DNA from: Roseobacter sinensis
GTDB taxonomy: Bacteria; Pseudomonadota; Alphaproteobacteria; Rhodobacterales; Rhodobacteraceae
Length of the DNA: 64,000 nucleotides
Assembly: GCF_025755255.1 (NCBI RefSeq)
Contig: NZ_JALIEB010000003.1
Coordinates: forward strand, 124,001 to 188,000
Reading direction: 5' to 3'
A program made the translations under genes and the position numbers. Below are positions 30,361 through 39,513 of this stretch, piece after piece; position 1 is the stretch's first letter, and every line of letters begins with the position of its first letter. Under the pieces are notes generated by a model that was given only the letters and a program-made list of their open reading frames with translations, did no database searches and was not told the origin of the DNA.

Positions 30361-30393
30361 GGGCCTTCGGGGCCAAACGCATCGTGTCAGGCG

Positions 30394-31563
30394 TCAGCCT
30401 GGCCGTTTGTCAGAGAGACGCGACAGAACCGCACGTGCAGCCCGCAGGCCCGGGTCATCGCCGCCTTCGCCCAGCCGCTGCATCGTGACCTCCATGGCGG
30501 ACTGCTGGGCCTCCGGCGCAGCCATCACCTCCAGGATGCCGGCACCGATCTTCTCGGGCGTGCAGTCGGGGCCGAGGAAATCCGGGACCACCCGTGTGTC
30601 GGAGACGAGGTTGACCAAAGTCACCGTATCGACCAGTGCCATGGCCTTGATAATATTGAAGGAAAGCCAGTTCATCTTATAGGCGATCACCATCGGCGTG
30701 CGCGCCGCCGCCAGTTCCAGCGAGACCGTGCCCGAGGCCGCGAGGGCCACATCCGCGGCCCGGAACGCCGCCCGCTTGATCCGACCCGCCTCCTCCAGCG
30801 ACATCTGACGCGGGTCGAGCAGCAGGGGTTGCACCGGCCAACCGCGCAGTTTCTCCTGCACCAGATCGGCCACCGGACCAGCCGCTGGGACAACCACCTT
30901 CAGGTCGGGATGCGCGGTCAAAACCGGTGCAATGGCCTGCCCGAAGATCTCGCCCAGCCGCTCGACTTCGCCGCGCCGCGAGCCCGGCAACACCAACAAG
31001 AGCGGCGCAGACCCGATGGCGTGTTCGGCCCGAAAGGCCTGCGCGTCTGCGTCGGTTGCTTGCGGTTCGGCCACCACGGGATGGCCGACGAAGTCACAGA
31101 CCATGCCATCGACGCTCATCAAGGGCGGCTCAAACGGGAACAGGGCCAACACATGGTCGATCACCTTCGCCATCTTCTGCGCGCGCTTCGGTCGCCAGAC
31201 CCAGACGGTGGGCGCCACGTAGTGCACGGTCCGAATGTTGCTGGCCGCCTTGACGCGGCGCGCCACGCGCAACGAAAAGTCCGGGCTGTCGATGGTGATC
31301 ATGACGTCCGGGGCGGTCTCGATCACGGCCCGCGCGGTTTCGTTGATCCGCGCCATCAGCGCGCGATATTTCGGCAGGATCTCGGCGATGCCCATCACGC
31401 TGAGCTCTTCCATGGGGAAGCGGCTGGCGAGCCCCTGCGCCTGCATCTCGGCACCGCCGATCCCGTCGAATCGGACCTTCGGGCAGAGTGCTTTCAGCCC
31501 GGCCATCAGCGCCCCGCCCAGCCGGTCGCCCGAAGGCTCGCCCGCGATGATGAACACCCGCAT
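30394..31563 (-). CDS. lpxB: Lipid-A-disaccharide synthase
   Basis: LpxB joins UDP-diacylglucosamine and lipid X to form the lipid A disaccharide at the inner membrane. The 389-residue GT-B type glycosyltransferase begins with VFIIAGEPSGDRLGG, the family's N-terminal signature, and contains FPFEPPLM, FVGHPVV and LLVLPGSRRGEV. The start overlaps the lpxI stop (ATGA). It is the last gene of the long envelope block and is followed by convergent mnmA. Confidence 0.97.
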   Translation of the reverse strand: MRVFIIAGEPSGDRLGGALMAGLKALCPKVRFDGIGGAEMQAQGLASRFPMEELSVMGIAEILPKYRALMARINETARAVIETAPDVMITIDSPDFSLRVARRVKAASNIRTVHYVAPTVWVWRPKRAQKMAKVIDHVLALFPFEPPLMSVDGMVCDFVGHPVVAEPQATDADAQAFRAEHAIGSAPLLLVLPGSRRGEVERLGEIFGQAIAPVLTAHPDLKVVVPAAGPVADLVQEKLRGWPVQPLLLDPRQMSLEEAGRIKRAAFRAADVALAASGTVSLELAAARTPMVIAYKMNWLSFNIIKAMALVDTVTLVNLVSDTRVVPDFLGPDCTPEKIGAGILEVMAAPEAQQSAMEVTMQRLGEGGDDPGLRAARAVLSRLSDKRPG

Positions 31564-32354
31564 CAGTCCGGTGCGCGCGCCCAAAGCACGAGCCCGGCCG
31601 CATCGGCGGCGGCCACTGTCGCTTCAGGCTCCAGAAGGATCACACCGCCGGCTTCGACCACGAGCCCGGCGAGCCCCGCCGCTGCGAGCCCGGCGACCGT
31701 CTCGGGCCCGATGGTGGGCATGTCGACGCGCAGGTCCTGGCCGCGCTTCGGCCCCTTCACCAACACGGCGCGGGCCTGGGTCACCGCATCTGGCAGCGTC
31801 TTCAGCATGTGATCGGTGCCCCCCAGCGTCTCGATGCCCCAGATCTGCCCGGCGCCCACAACGCAGCCCTGACCGACGTCAAGCGGGGCCAACGCAGCCA
31901 GAACCTCGCTGCCGCGCGCCATGTCGGAGGTCATCTGATCATCAGGCTGAGCGGCGCTCAGCACACCTTCGCGGACCAGCAGATCCGGCACCAGCTCGTG
32001 CGCGGCGCGGACCGTCAGCCCGGCCTGTTCGAAGACTCCGATCACCGCGCTCAAGGCCCCGTCATCGCCCGAGGCGATGGCCTTCATCAGCGTGGGGACC
32101 AGCGGCAGGGTCGCGGCATCGATCTCGCTGGGATCCACCGGCGGACGTTCGATCCCGCCGCAAAAGCAGACTTCCGTGACCCCGCGCGCCTTGAGATCCG
32201 CCAGCAGGCTGCCGATCTGTTCGAGACGAAAGGTCAGATCCGCCGCGAGCCCATCCGGCTCGAACCCCTCGAGCACGCAGACCAGCGGCGCATCGGGCAC
32301 GCTCTGGGCGATGCGGGCGGGCAAACCGCCCCGTCCTGCCACCAGCGCCAGCAT
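31563..32354 (-). CDS. lpxI: UDP-2,3-diacylglucosamine diphosphatase LpxI
   Basis: LpxI (DUF1009) cleaves UDP-diacylglucosamine to lipid X; it replaces LpxH in alphaproteobacteria. The 263-residue protein starts with LALVAGRGGLP and has the C-terminal DLRVDMPTIGPETV block and VVEAGGVILLE, which are typical. I took the ATG at 32354, which overlaps the lpxA stop codon, in preference to the TTG one codon upstream. Its position between lpxA and lpxB is the usual one. Confidence 0.96.
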   Translation of the reverse strand: MLALVAGRGGLPARIAQSVPDAPLVCVLEGFEPDGLAADLTFRLEQIGSLLADLKARGVTEVCFCGGIERPPVDPSEIDAATLPLVPTLMKAIASGDDGALSAVIGVFEQAGLTVRAAHELVPDLLVREGVLSAAQPDDQMTSDMARGSEVLAALAPLDVGQGCVVGAGQIWGIETLGGTDHMLKTLPDAVTQARAVLVKGPKRGQDLRVDMPTIGPETVAGLAAAGLAGLVVEAGGVILLEPEATVAAADAAGLVLWARAPD

Positions 32355-33136
32355 CAACCGGGCGTCAGGAAGTGGCGGTCGCTGTCTGCGAGAATGAAAT
32401 CGACGATCTCGAGCACATAGTCGCTGGTCGTCTCCTCCTTGAGCCGTCGCGCGCGGTCGTGGAAGGTGCCCTCGCCTTGCGCCAGCATCTGGAAGGCAGC
32501 TCTCAACGCGGTGATGTCGGCCCGGGCCACGCCGCGCCGCTTGAGCCCCACGAGGTTCAGCCCGTCGAGTTCGCCGCGCGGCGCCTGTACGAGGCCGTAT
32601 GGAATAACGTCATTCGTGACCATCGTGACCGCGCCGATGATCGCCCCGCGCCCGATCCGCACAAACTGATGCACGCCTGACAGACCGCCGACGATCACAT
32701 CGTCCTCGATGATGCAATGCCCTGCAATCGCGACGGAATTCACGATGACGCAGTTGTTCCCGATGGTCGCGTCATGCGCAATATGACAGCCCGCCATGAA
32801 GAGGTTGTTGTCGCCGACGCGGGTGACGCCGCCGCCGCCTTCGGTGCCGCAGTTCATGGTGACATGCTCGCGAATGCGGTTGCGCTTGCCGACGATGAGC
32901 TCGGTCGCCTCGCCCTTGAACTTCAGATCCTGCGGGATCTCGCCGATCACCGCGAAGGGGAAAATGACCGTGCCCTCCCCGATCGCGGTCTGCCCCGTCA
33001 CGACCACGTGGCTCTTGAGTTCGACACCCGGCCCCAGGGTGACGTTCGGACCTACGCAGCAAAACGGGCCAACCGTGGCGGTCGGGTCGACCTGCGCGCC
33101 GGCGTCGATCACCGCACTGGGGTGAATTTTGCTCAT
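32354..33136 (-). CDS. lpxA: UDP-N-acetylglucosamine acyltransferase LpxA
   Basis: LpxA transfers a 3-hydroxyacyl chain from acyl carrier protein to UDP-GlcNAc, the first step of lipid A synthesis. The 260-residue protein has the hexapeptide-repeat left-handed helix (residues about 1-190) and the catalytic His121 in CHIAHDATIGNNCV, equivalent to His125 of E. coli. The helical C-terminus starts near LKRRGVARADI. The start at 33136 (MSKIHPSA) follows five bases after the fabZ stop. It is coupled to lpxI by overlap. Confidence 0.97.
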   Translation of the reverse strand: MSKIHPSAVIDAGAQVDPTATVGPFCCVGPNVTLGPGVELKSHVVVTGQTAIGEGTVIFPFAVIGEIPQDLKFKGEATELIVGKRNRIREHVTMNCGTEGGGGVTRVGDNNLFMAGCHIAHDATIGNNCVIVNSVAIAGHCIIEDDVIVGGLSGVHQFVRIGRGAIIGAVTMVTNDVIPYGLVQAPRGELDGLNLVGLKRRGVARADITALRAAFQMLAQGEGTFHDRARRLKEETTSDYVLEIVDFILADSDRHFLTPG

Positions 33137-33141
33137 CGGCG

Positions 33142-33612
33142 CTATCCCAGATCCATCATCGCGGTGAACTCGCATTCGGCGGCCATCTCGCCCCCGACCG
33201 AAGCCACACCGCCAAACCGCCAGACCTTGCCGCCGGGCTTGCCGCGCAACGTCTCCACCTGCATCTCGAGCACATCGCCCGGCACGACCTTACGGCGGAA
33301 CTTGGCCTTGTCGATGGCCATGAAATAGACCTTCATGTTTTGATCCGCCATCTCCAGCGACACGCCGACCATCACCGCCGCCGTCTGCGCCATCGCCTCG
33401 ATGATGGTCACGCCGGGCATGATCGGCAACCCGGGAAAATGCCCCTGAAAATGCGGCTCGTTCATGGTCACATTCTTGAGGCCCTTGGCCGAGGAGGTGC
33501 CGTCGATCTCGACGACCTTGTCCACCAAAAGGAACGGATAGCGATGGGGAATGATCCGCTGGATCAACTGGATATCGGCGCTGGTCTGGGTGCCTGTTGC
33601 GGGGGTCGTCAT
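33142..33612 (-). CDS. fabZ: 3-hydroxyacyl-[ACP] dehydratase FabZ
   Basis: FabZ dehydrates 3-hydroxyacyl-ACP in fatty acid elongation and competes with LpxA for the same substrate, which explains the shared operon. The hotdog-fold protein of about 156 residues has [12 protein letters not shown] and the catalytic His in [12 protein letters not shown], with the Glu helix following (IIEAMAQTA). AGGA precedes the ATG at 33612; a GTG one codon earlier is possible. The 81 bases upstream separate it from ompH, where lpxD would be expected in E. coli order. Confidence 0.97.
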   Translation of the reverse strand: MTTPATGTQTSADIQLIQRIIPHRYPFLLVDKVVEIDGTSSAKGLKNVTMNEPHFQGHFPGLPIMPGVTIIEAMAQTAAVMVGVSLEMADQNMKVYFMAIDKAKFRRKVVPGDVLEMQVETLRGKPGGKVWRFGGVASVGGEMAAECEFTAMMDLG

Positions 33613-33693
33613 CACTGCTGTCCTTTTGTCCTCAAGGGCTTGACCCTCTGCCTAACAACTCAAGCCCAGTGGAGCAAGCGTGGCGCGCACCTG

Positions 33694-34251
33694 CTATTCG
33701 AGCGGCGCGCGCCCGTCGCCGAGGACCGCGTTCAGCCGCTCCGTCGCAAGGTCGGTGATGTCGATGGCGTTGGAACTGAGGAAGAGCGCGCGCTTGTCCA
33801 TGATCACGGCCGCGCCCGCTTCGCGCATCAGCCCCTCCAGCACGGGCGCCGCGGCGTTGAGAAACACGTTGCGGCGCTGTTCGAAGTCCTGGCTGAGCTC
33901 GCGGTTCTTGGCATCCTGCGCGCGGCGTGTGGTCTGGACCTTCTCGTCAAAGGCGTCAGCCAGTGTCCGGAACTCTGCCGGATCCATCGTGGCCCGCTGT
34001 TCGGTCAGCGCCTGCTCCTCGGCCTCCAGAGCCTCTTCGATGCGCCGGTTCTCCGCGGCCAGTTCGGCGCCCCGTGCTTCGAACTCCGCGACGGTCTGCT
34101 TTCCGAAATCGCTTTCGGAAAACAGCCGGTCGGAATCGATGGTCAGGATCGGGCTTTGGACCGGTCCGATACCCTGTGCGGCCGCCTCGCCGGGCAGCAG
34201 CCAGACCCAGGCTGTCAGAACAAGTGCGAGACTGGCGGTCAGCCGTCCCAC
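33694..34251 (-). CDS. OmpH/Skp family periplasmic chaperone
   Basis: Skp proteins are trimeric periplasmic chaperones with long helical arms that carry unfolded outer-membrane proteins to BamA. The 185-residue product has a signal peptide (cleavage near AAAQG, residue 25), a beta strand containing PILTIDSDRLF, a coiled-coil stretch (residues about 55-135) rich in Glu, Arg and Gln, and a final beta segment (AAVIMDKRALFLSS). It follows bamA with a gap of four bases. Confidence 0.92.
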   Translation of the reverse strand: MGRLTASLALVLTAWVWLLPGEAAAQGIGPVQSPILTIDSDRLFSESDFGKQTVAEFEARGAELAAENRRIEEALEAEEQALTEQRATMDPAEFRTLADAFDEKVQTTRRAQDAKNRELSQDFEQRRNVFLNAAAPVLEGLMREAGAAVIMDKRALFLSSNAIDITDLATERLNAVLGDGRAPLE

Positions 34252-34255
34252 CGGC

Positions 34256-36613
34256 TCAGAAGGTCGTGCTCAGCGTCAGCTCGAAGCTCTGATCACGGTC
34301 GAAGTCCTCTTTGCGGATTGCCTCGGTAAAGTTGAACCGCAGCGGTCCCACCGGTGTGTTCCACAGAACTGCAAAACCGATCACATGCCGGAACGACCCG
34401 CCCTCGCCCACAATCGTGCCGCCAGCGGTGTTCACGTCGCTGAGGTCCCAGAAGTTGCCCACGTCGTAGAAGACGCCCCCGGTGATGCCGTATTCCTCGG
34501 GCAGGCCAAGCGGGAATTCGGCCTCGAAGCGCGCAGCCAGATAGAGATTGCCACCCAAGGGATCCTCGCCGCTGACCGAGAGGTCGCGCGGCCCGATGCC
34601 GCCTGGCTCGAAGCCACGAATGATGTTGGTGTTGTTCAGGAAGCGGTCGACCGCACGATTGGTCCCATCACTCCAGGTCAGTGCGCCCCCTTCGAGCGAG
34701 GCGCGCAGGGTGACCTCTTCGTTGAAGACCTTGGTCTCCCCAATGGCGCGGGCAATGGTCTGGATGTATTGGCTGTCGCCACCGAGGCCTGCGAAGTCCT
34801 GCGAGAACTGCAGCAGGTAGCCCGAGTTGGGGTCAAGCCCGCCGATGCGCGTATCATATGTGAACTGATACCCGATGGAACTGCTGGTCTGCTCGCCCAC
34901 CGCGATCTCGTTGCCGATCACCACACCGTTCTCCGGCGTCTCGCGTGCAGTCATCTCCGACTGCTCGATGGTATAGCGCAGTTGGAGTGTCGAGCTCTCG
35001 CCGACCGGGAAGGTCAGGGACGGCTGCAACAGGATCCGCTCGGTGTCATAGGTGGTGAAGGAGCTGTCCGTCTCCGCCAGTTCGGCCCGCAGCCCAAAGG
35101 TCAGGTCGCGCCCAAGGAAGGCCGGCTCCTGGAAGGCGATGCCATAGCGCTCGGAATCCTCAGCCGTCGATACATTGATGCTGAGCCGCTGCCCGCGTCC
35201 CAGGAAGTTCTCTTCTGCAAAGCGGATCACAAACCCGAGCCCGTCGTTGTTCGAGAACGATGCCCCGAAGCCGAAGGAGCCGGTGGGTGCCTCTTCCACG
35301 TCCACATCCACGACCACCTGGTCCGGGGTCGAGCCTTCGCGTGCATTCACCTCCGCGGTCTCGAAATAGCCCAGGGCCCGGATCCGCTCCGCCGCCTCGC
35401 GGATTTCACGCGGGTTGAACGGGTCACCCTCGACGCTGCGGAATTGGCGCCGGATCACCTGGTCCAACGTGGTGGTGTTGCCCTCGATATCGATCCGCTC
35501 GACGAACACGCGGGGCCCACGGGTCAGAACATATTCGATGTTCAGAGCGAGGTTGCGGTCGTCGCGGGTGACCCGCGGTTCGACCCGCAGGAAGTCGACG
35601 CCATCCCGCAGCGCCTGCCGCTCCATCCGTGCGATGTCGTTTTCCACCAGTGAGGGGGAATAAACCACGCCCGGTCTGATCCTGGCGATCTCGCGATAGA
35701 GGTCCGCATCCGCGCCCGGCACGTTGCTTGTGACCGTGATCTCGCCGAAGCGGAACTGCTGACCTTCCTGAACATTGAAGACGAGGAAGTAACCATCGCG
35801 CTCTTCAGCGAGTTGTGCGTTCACCGAGTTGACGCGGAAGTCCACATAGCCGCGCGACTGGTAGAAATCGCGCAGCAGCTGCCGGTCGAACTCGATCCGG
35901 TCTTCGATCAGCGTATCGGCGCGCACGAAGGCCCGGAAGAAGCCCGCCTGCTTGGTATCGAGCACCCGGCGCAGACGGCGGTCCGAGTACGCACGGTTGC
36001 CGACAAAACTCAGCCGTTCGATCTCGATGTTGTCGCCTTCGAAAATCTCGAACACCAGATCGACCCGGTTGTCCGAACGCCGGATGATCGTCGGCGTGAC
36101 CCGCGCAGACAGCCGCCCCTCGGTGGCATAAGCATCGGCGATCAGCTCTGCATCGCGCTCGGCCTGGGCGGGGTTGAAGACACGCCGCTCGTTCGAGTTG
36201 ATCGCCGCGGCGAGCGCCTCGTCATCGATCCGCCGGTTGCCCTCGAAACTGATGCGGTTGATGGTGGGGAATTCCACCACCGTGATCCGCAAGCTGTTGC
36301 CGCTGGGCGCAAAGTCCACATCTTCGAAAAGCCCTGAGTCGACGAGCCGCTGGAAGGCGGCGTTGAGTTCTGCCGCACTCACGGTCTGGCCCGGCGCGAT
36401 TCCGGCGCGCGTCAGGATCGCGGCGTCGCCGACACGCAGGTTGCCCTCGACCGTGATCGTGCTCAGCGTGAATTGCTGTGCCTGCACCGGCGTTTGCTGT
36501 GCGATCCAAAGTGCTGAAAATGCCAGACAAAATGCGAAAGCGCGCAGCACTGCCTTTACGGAAGTGGTGCGCCCAACAACCCGCGGGCCTGCGCCCCGTT
36601 GACCCCAGTTCAT
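34256..36613 (-). CDS. bamA: Outer membrane protein assembly factor BamA
   Basis: BamA is the central pore of the complex that inserts beta-barrel proteins into the outer membrane. The 785-residue precursor has a signal peptide with a basic start of about 22 residues and a cleavage site after VQA near residue 45, five POTRA repeats (about 46-370; for example ITVEGNLRVGDAAIL and ISFEGNRRIDDEAL) and a C-terminal 16-strand barrel with the VRF-type lid motif and the final Phe (LSTTF). Neighbours rseP and ompH confirm the assignment. A 43-aa membrane protein gene lies just upstream. Confidence 0.98.
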   Translation of the reverse strand: MNWGQRGAGPRVVGRTTSVKAVLRAFAFCLAFSALWIAQQTPVQAQQFTLSTITVEGNLRVGDAAILTRAGIAPGQTVSAAELNAAFQRLVDSGLFEDVDFAPSGNSLRITVVEFPTINRISFEGNRRIDDEALAAAINSNERRVFNPAQAERDAELIADAYATEGRLSARVTPTIIRRSDNRVDLVFEIFEGDNIEIERLSFVGNRAYSDRRLRRVLDTKQAGFFRAFVRADTLIEDRIEFDRQLLRDFYQSRGYVDFRVNSVNAQLAEERDGYFLVFNVQEGQQFRFGEITVTSNVPGADADLYREIARIRPGVVYSPSLVENDIARMERQALRDGVDFLRVEPRVTRDDRNLALNIEYVLTRGPRVFVERIDIEGNTTTLDQVIRRQFRSVEGDPFNPREIREAAERIRALGYFETAEVNAREGSTPDQVVVDVDVEEAPTGSFGFGASFSNNDGLGFVIRFAEENFLGRGQRLSINVSTAEDSERYGIAFQEPAFLGRDLTFGLRAELAETDSSFTTYDTERILLQPSLTFPVGESSTLQLRYTIEQSEMTARETPENGVVIGNEIAVGEQTSSSIGYQFTYDTRIGGLDPNSGYLLQFSQDFAGLGGDSQYIQTIARAIGETKVFNEEVTLRASLEGGALTWSDGTNRAVDRFLNNTNIIRGFEPGGIGPRDLSVSGEDPLGGNLYLAARFEAEFPLGLPEEYGITGGVFYDVGNFWDLSDVNTAGGTIVGEGGSFRHVIGFAVLWNTPVGPLRFNFTEAIRKEDFDRDQSFELTLSTTF

Positions 36614-36752
36614 GACCTGCCCCGTCCTCAGAGATTTATGGTCATCTGAGTACCGGCAATAGCCCGTCTTGTCAAAACCATGTGGTCGAAAATCGACGGA
36701 TCACTAAATGAGTGTTGTCGAGGGGTCGCGCACCGATGGCCGAGCGGGACGC

Positions 36753-36884
36753 TCAGCCGAAGCTTGCGCTGATCCAGGCCCCGGCGCAGAGCGACAGAGC
36801 GATCGTTCCCAGGTAAAGCGCGCGATCCCAGTTCAGGTCCATCAGAAGGCTCAGGCCGCCAAAGCTGTTGTGTGTCGGACGCAT
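36753..36884 (-). CDS. 43-aa membrane protein between rseP and bamA
   Basis: This short gene encodes 43 residues: a polar start (MRPTHNSFGGLSLLMDLNWD) and one hydrophobic helix (residues 23-41). A GGAGATACGAC leader gives a good ribosome site. It is on the same strand as rseP (98 bases upstream) and bamA (139 bases downstream), inside the envelope operon. I do not recognise a family. A role near the Bam or lipid A machinery is suggested only by position. Confidence 0.6.
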   Translation of the reverse strand: MRPTHNSFGGLSLLMDLNWDRALYLGTIALSLCAGAWISASFG

Positions 36885-36972
36885 GTCGTATCTCCGTTCC
36901 ATGACAGCACCGTAGCGTCCAAATGCGACGGCAGTTTGGCCAAATGTGGCACGATCAGGGCATTTCGCTCCG

Positions 36973-36990
36973 GTCCCTGAGGTCAGGGAC
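36973..36990 (-). promoter_or_regulatory. Hairpin across the rseP stop codon
   Basis: GTCCCTGA-GG-TCAGGGAC is a perfect palindrome with 8-base arms that includes the rseP stop codon. It has no T-run and may be a weak attenuator or a 3'-end stabiliser within the operon. Confidence 0.4.
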
Positions 36991-38335
36991 AGAAAATGTC
37001 GTTGGCCAGCGCGAAGACCATCAAGGTCAGCACAGTTGCGAGCCCGATGCTCATCAGCACGCGGAGCGCGCGGTCGCTGGGCGGTTTTCCGACCACGGCC
37101 TCATAGGCGTAAAACACCAGATGTCCGCCATCGAGAGCGGGCACCGGGAAGAGGTTCAAAAGCCCCACCGCCGTGCTCAGCACCGCGATGAACCAGATGA
37201 AGGATTCCGCGCCCTGGCTTGCCATCGCGCCCGAGGTCTGCGCGATGCCAATCGGCCCGCTGAGATTGCAGGTGCTGATCGCTCCGGTGATCATATGCGC
37301 AAGCCCGCTGAGCGAGCCTTCGATGATCCGCCCGGTCTGGCGTACGCCGCTTGCAAGCGCCTCGCCGATCCCCGGTGTCTCGGTGGCGGGCTCGAAGGCG
37401 AGCCCGCCCGCGATCCCGATCCGCCACTGGGTCTCGAAACCGCCGCCAGGCTGCGGTTCGTCCACCCGCTTGGGTGTGAGTGTGACGTCGATTTCTTCGC
37501 CACCCCGCCAGACCCGCAGGGCAAGTGGCGCGCCATTGCCCCCCTCGACCCGCTCTTTCAGCTGGTCGAAGGCGAAAATCGGGTCTCCATCAACGGCGAT
37601 GATCACATCATCCACTTCCAGCCCCGCACCCATTGCAGCACTCTGAGGGCTGACACCGGAGACGAGCGGTGGCAGCAGATAGGCGCCCGGCACGACCGTT
37701 TCATCCCCGTTGCGCCGGACCAGATAGTCCAGCACCGGCTCCTGCGGCAGCGCATCGAGGAAGTCGGAATAGGCTTGTGCGTCTTCTGTCCTGGGAATGG
37801 GCACGCCGTTGACGCCGATCACCTCGTCCCCCGTCTCGAGGCCGCGCTGCTCGACCGGCAAGGGCCGCAACTCACCCACTGTGAGCGGATCGCGCGAGAC
37901 ACCGCTTGTGGCGACCACAGCGGCAAACACAAGGATCGACAGGGCGAAATTGAAGATCGGTCCCGCCGCCACCGTTGCCGCCCGCGCCCAGAGCGGCGCA
38001 CCGTGCATCGTGGCCCGCAGGCGCTCGGGGTCTGCGGCGGCCTCCGCCATCGCGGCGTCGTCCTTGCCCGAGGCCGCATTGGCATCGCCCGCGAACTTCA
38101 CATAGCCGCCGAATGGCAAGGCCGCGATCTGCCACTTGGTGCCGCGCCGGTCGACCAGCGACCAGAGCACAGGGCCGAACCCGATCGAGAAGACATCCGC
38201 ATGGATCCCCGACCAGCGGCCCACGATGTAGTGCCCGTACTCGTGAATCGCGACGATCACCGAGAGCGCCAGCACAAAGGCCGCAATGGTCCAGACCAGA
38301 CCGCCGAACTGCGGGATCAACGCAAAAATATCCAA
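36983..38335 (-). CDS. rseP: RIP metalloprotease RseP
   Basis: RseP is an inner-membrane zinc protease that cuts transmembrane segments of anti-sigma factors and leftover signal peptides. The zinc motif HEYGH is at residues 31-35 in the first helix; two PDZ-type regions occupy the middle, and the third zinc ligand lies in LNLFPVPALDGGH near the C-terminus. The 450-residue length is normal. The start codon is TTG, chosen because the homologous MDIFALIPQFGG begins there and no ATG or GTG is near. It starts three bases after the dxr stop. Confidence 0.96.
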   Translation of the reverse strand: MDIFALIPQFGGLVWTIAAFVLALSVIVAIHEYGHYIVGRWSGIHADVFSIGFGPVLWSLVDRRGTKWQIAALPFGGYVKFAGDANAASGKDDAAMAEAAADPERLRATMHGAPLWARAATVAAGPIFNFALSILVFAAVVATSGVSRDPLTVGELRPLPVEQRGLETGDEVIGVNGVPIPRTEDAQAYSDFLDALPQEPVLDYLVRRNGDETVVPGAYLLPPLVSGVSPQSAAMGAGLEVDDVIIAVDGDPIFAFDQLKERVEGGNGAPLALRVWRGGEEIDVTLTPKRVDEPQPGGGFETQWRIGIAGGLAFEPATETPGIGEALASGVRQTGRIIEGSLSGLAHMITGAISTCNLSGPIGIAQTSGAMASQGAESFIWFIAVLSTAVGLLNLFPVPALDGGHLVFYAYEAVVGKPPSDRALRVLMSIGLATVLTLMVFALANDIFCP

Positions 38336-38338
38336 AAT

Positions 38339-39511
38339 CTACCCTGCTCTTCTGTGAATGACCGCACGCGCCTCTTGCCGCGCGAGATGGTCCACGTATG
38401 CCACGTTATCAAGGGTCATGGTGGCATCAATATGACCGGGTGTCGCTGACATCTGCGTCAGAACCTCTTCGACAATGATGGCCATCTCGTTAAAACTGAT
38501 CTCTTCGGCGATGAAGGCGTCGAGCGCGGTTTCCTTCGCCGCGTTGAAGACGGCCCCCGCCAACCCGCCCGTCTCCATGACCTCGCGCGCCAACCGCAGC
38601 GCGGGCCAGCGCGTCTCGCAGGGGGCGCGGAAGCTCAACTGCCCGATCTGCGCGAGGTCCAACCGCTCTACCGGCAGGGTGCGGCGCTCGGGCCAGTGCA
38701 GCGCGTAACCGATGGCGTGGCGCATGTCCGCCGGGCCCACATGCGCCATCAGCGCCCCGTCGCGAAAGCCCACCATCGCGTGGATCATCGATTCCGGGTG
38801 CACCAGCACCTCGATCTGCCGTGGTGAAACGCCAAAATACTCCCGTGTTTCAATGAGTTCCATCGCCTTGTTAAACATGGAGGCGGAATCGATGGTGATC
38901 CGCTGACCCATGTCCCAATTGGGATGGCTGGAGGCTTCGGCCAGCGTGGCATTCTCCAGATCCTCGACGGGCCAGTCGCGGAAGGCGCCGCCGCTCGCGG
39001 TGATGATCAGCCGCTCGACCGCCTCCATATCCTCGCCCACGAGCGCCTGAAACACCGCCGAATGCTCGCTGTCGACGGGCAGCAGCCGTGCGCCCTGCGC
39101 CTTGGCCGTCGACAGCATCAGCTGCCCGGCACAGACCAGCGATTCCTTGTTGGCCAGCGCCAGGGTGCCGCCCTGCTCCAGCGCCGCAAGCCCCGGGGCC
39201 AGCCCTGCCGCCCCCACAATCGCCGACATCACCCAATCCGCCGGGCGTGCCGCGGCCTCGATCACCGCCGCGGTCCCCGCAGCCGCCTCGACGCCGCTCC
39301 CGGCAAGCGCAGCGTTCAGCTCGTCCAGCAGATGATCATGCGCCGTCACTGCGATTTCAGCCCTCAAACGACGGGCATCGCGCGCCAGCTGCGCGATGTT
39401 GCTGGCGCCCGTCAGCGCGACGACCTGGTAGTCCTCGGGCGCGCGTGCGATCAGATCGATGGTGTTTTGGCCGACGGACCCTGTGGCGCCGAAGATGCTG
39501 ACCCGGCGCAT
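38339..39511 (-). CDS. dxr: 1-deoxy-D-xylulose 5-phosphate reductoisomerase
   Basis: Dxr makes methylerythritol phosphate, the committed step of the non-mevalonate isoprenoid route, which feeds UppS encoded two genes upstream. The 390-residue enzyme begins RRVSIFGATGSVGQNT (NADPH-binding), has the metal-site DSEHSAVFQ, the SGGAFRDWP loop and SHPNWDMGQRITIDSA, all diagnostic. The reading frame stays open far upstream, across cdsA, but that part is antisense-like shadow and not protein. It lies two bases from cdsA. Confidence 0.98.
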   Translation of the reverse strand: MRRVSIFGATGSVGQNTIDLIARAPEDYQVVALTGASNIAQLARDARRLRAEIAVTAHDHLLDELNAALAGSGVEAAAGTAAVIEAAARPADWVMSAIVGAAGLAPGLAALEQGGTLALANKESLVCAGQLMLSTAKAQGARLLPVDSEHSAVFQALVGEDMEAVERLIITASGGAFRDWPVEDLENATLAEASSHPNWDMGQRITIDSASMFNKAMELIETREYFGVSPRQIEVLVHPESMIHAMVGFRDGALMAHVGPADMRHAIGYALHWPERRTLPVERLDLAQIGQLSFRAPCETRWPALRLAREVMETGGLAGAVFNAAKETALDAFIAEEISFNEMAIIVEEVLTQMSATPGHIDATMTLDNVAYVDHLARQEARAVIHRRAG

Positions 39512-39513
39512 GT

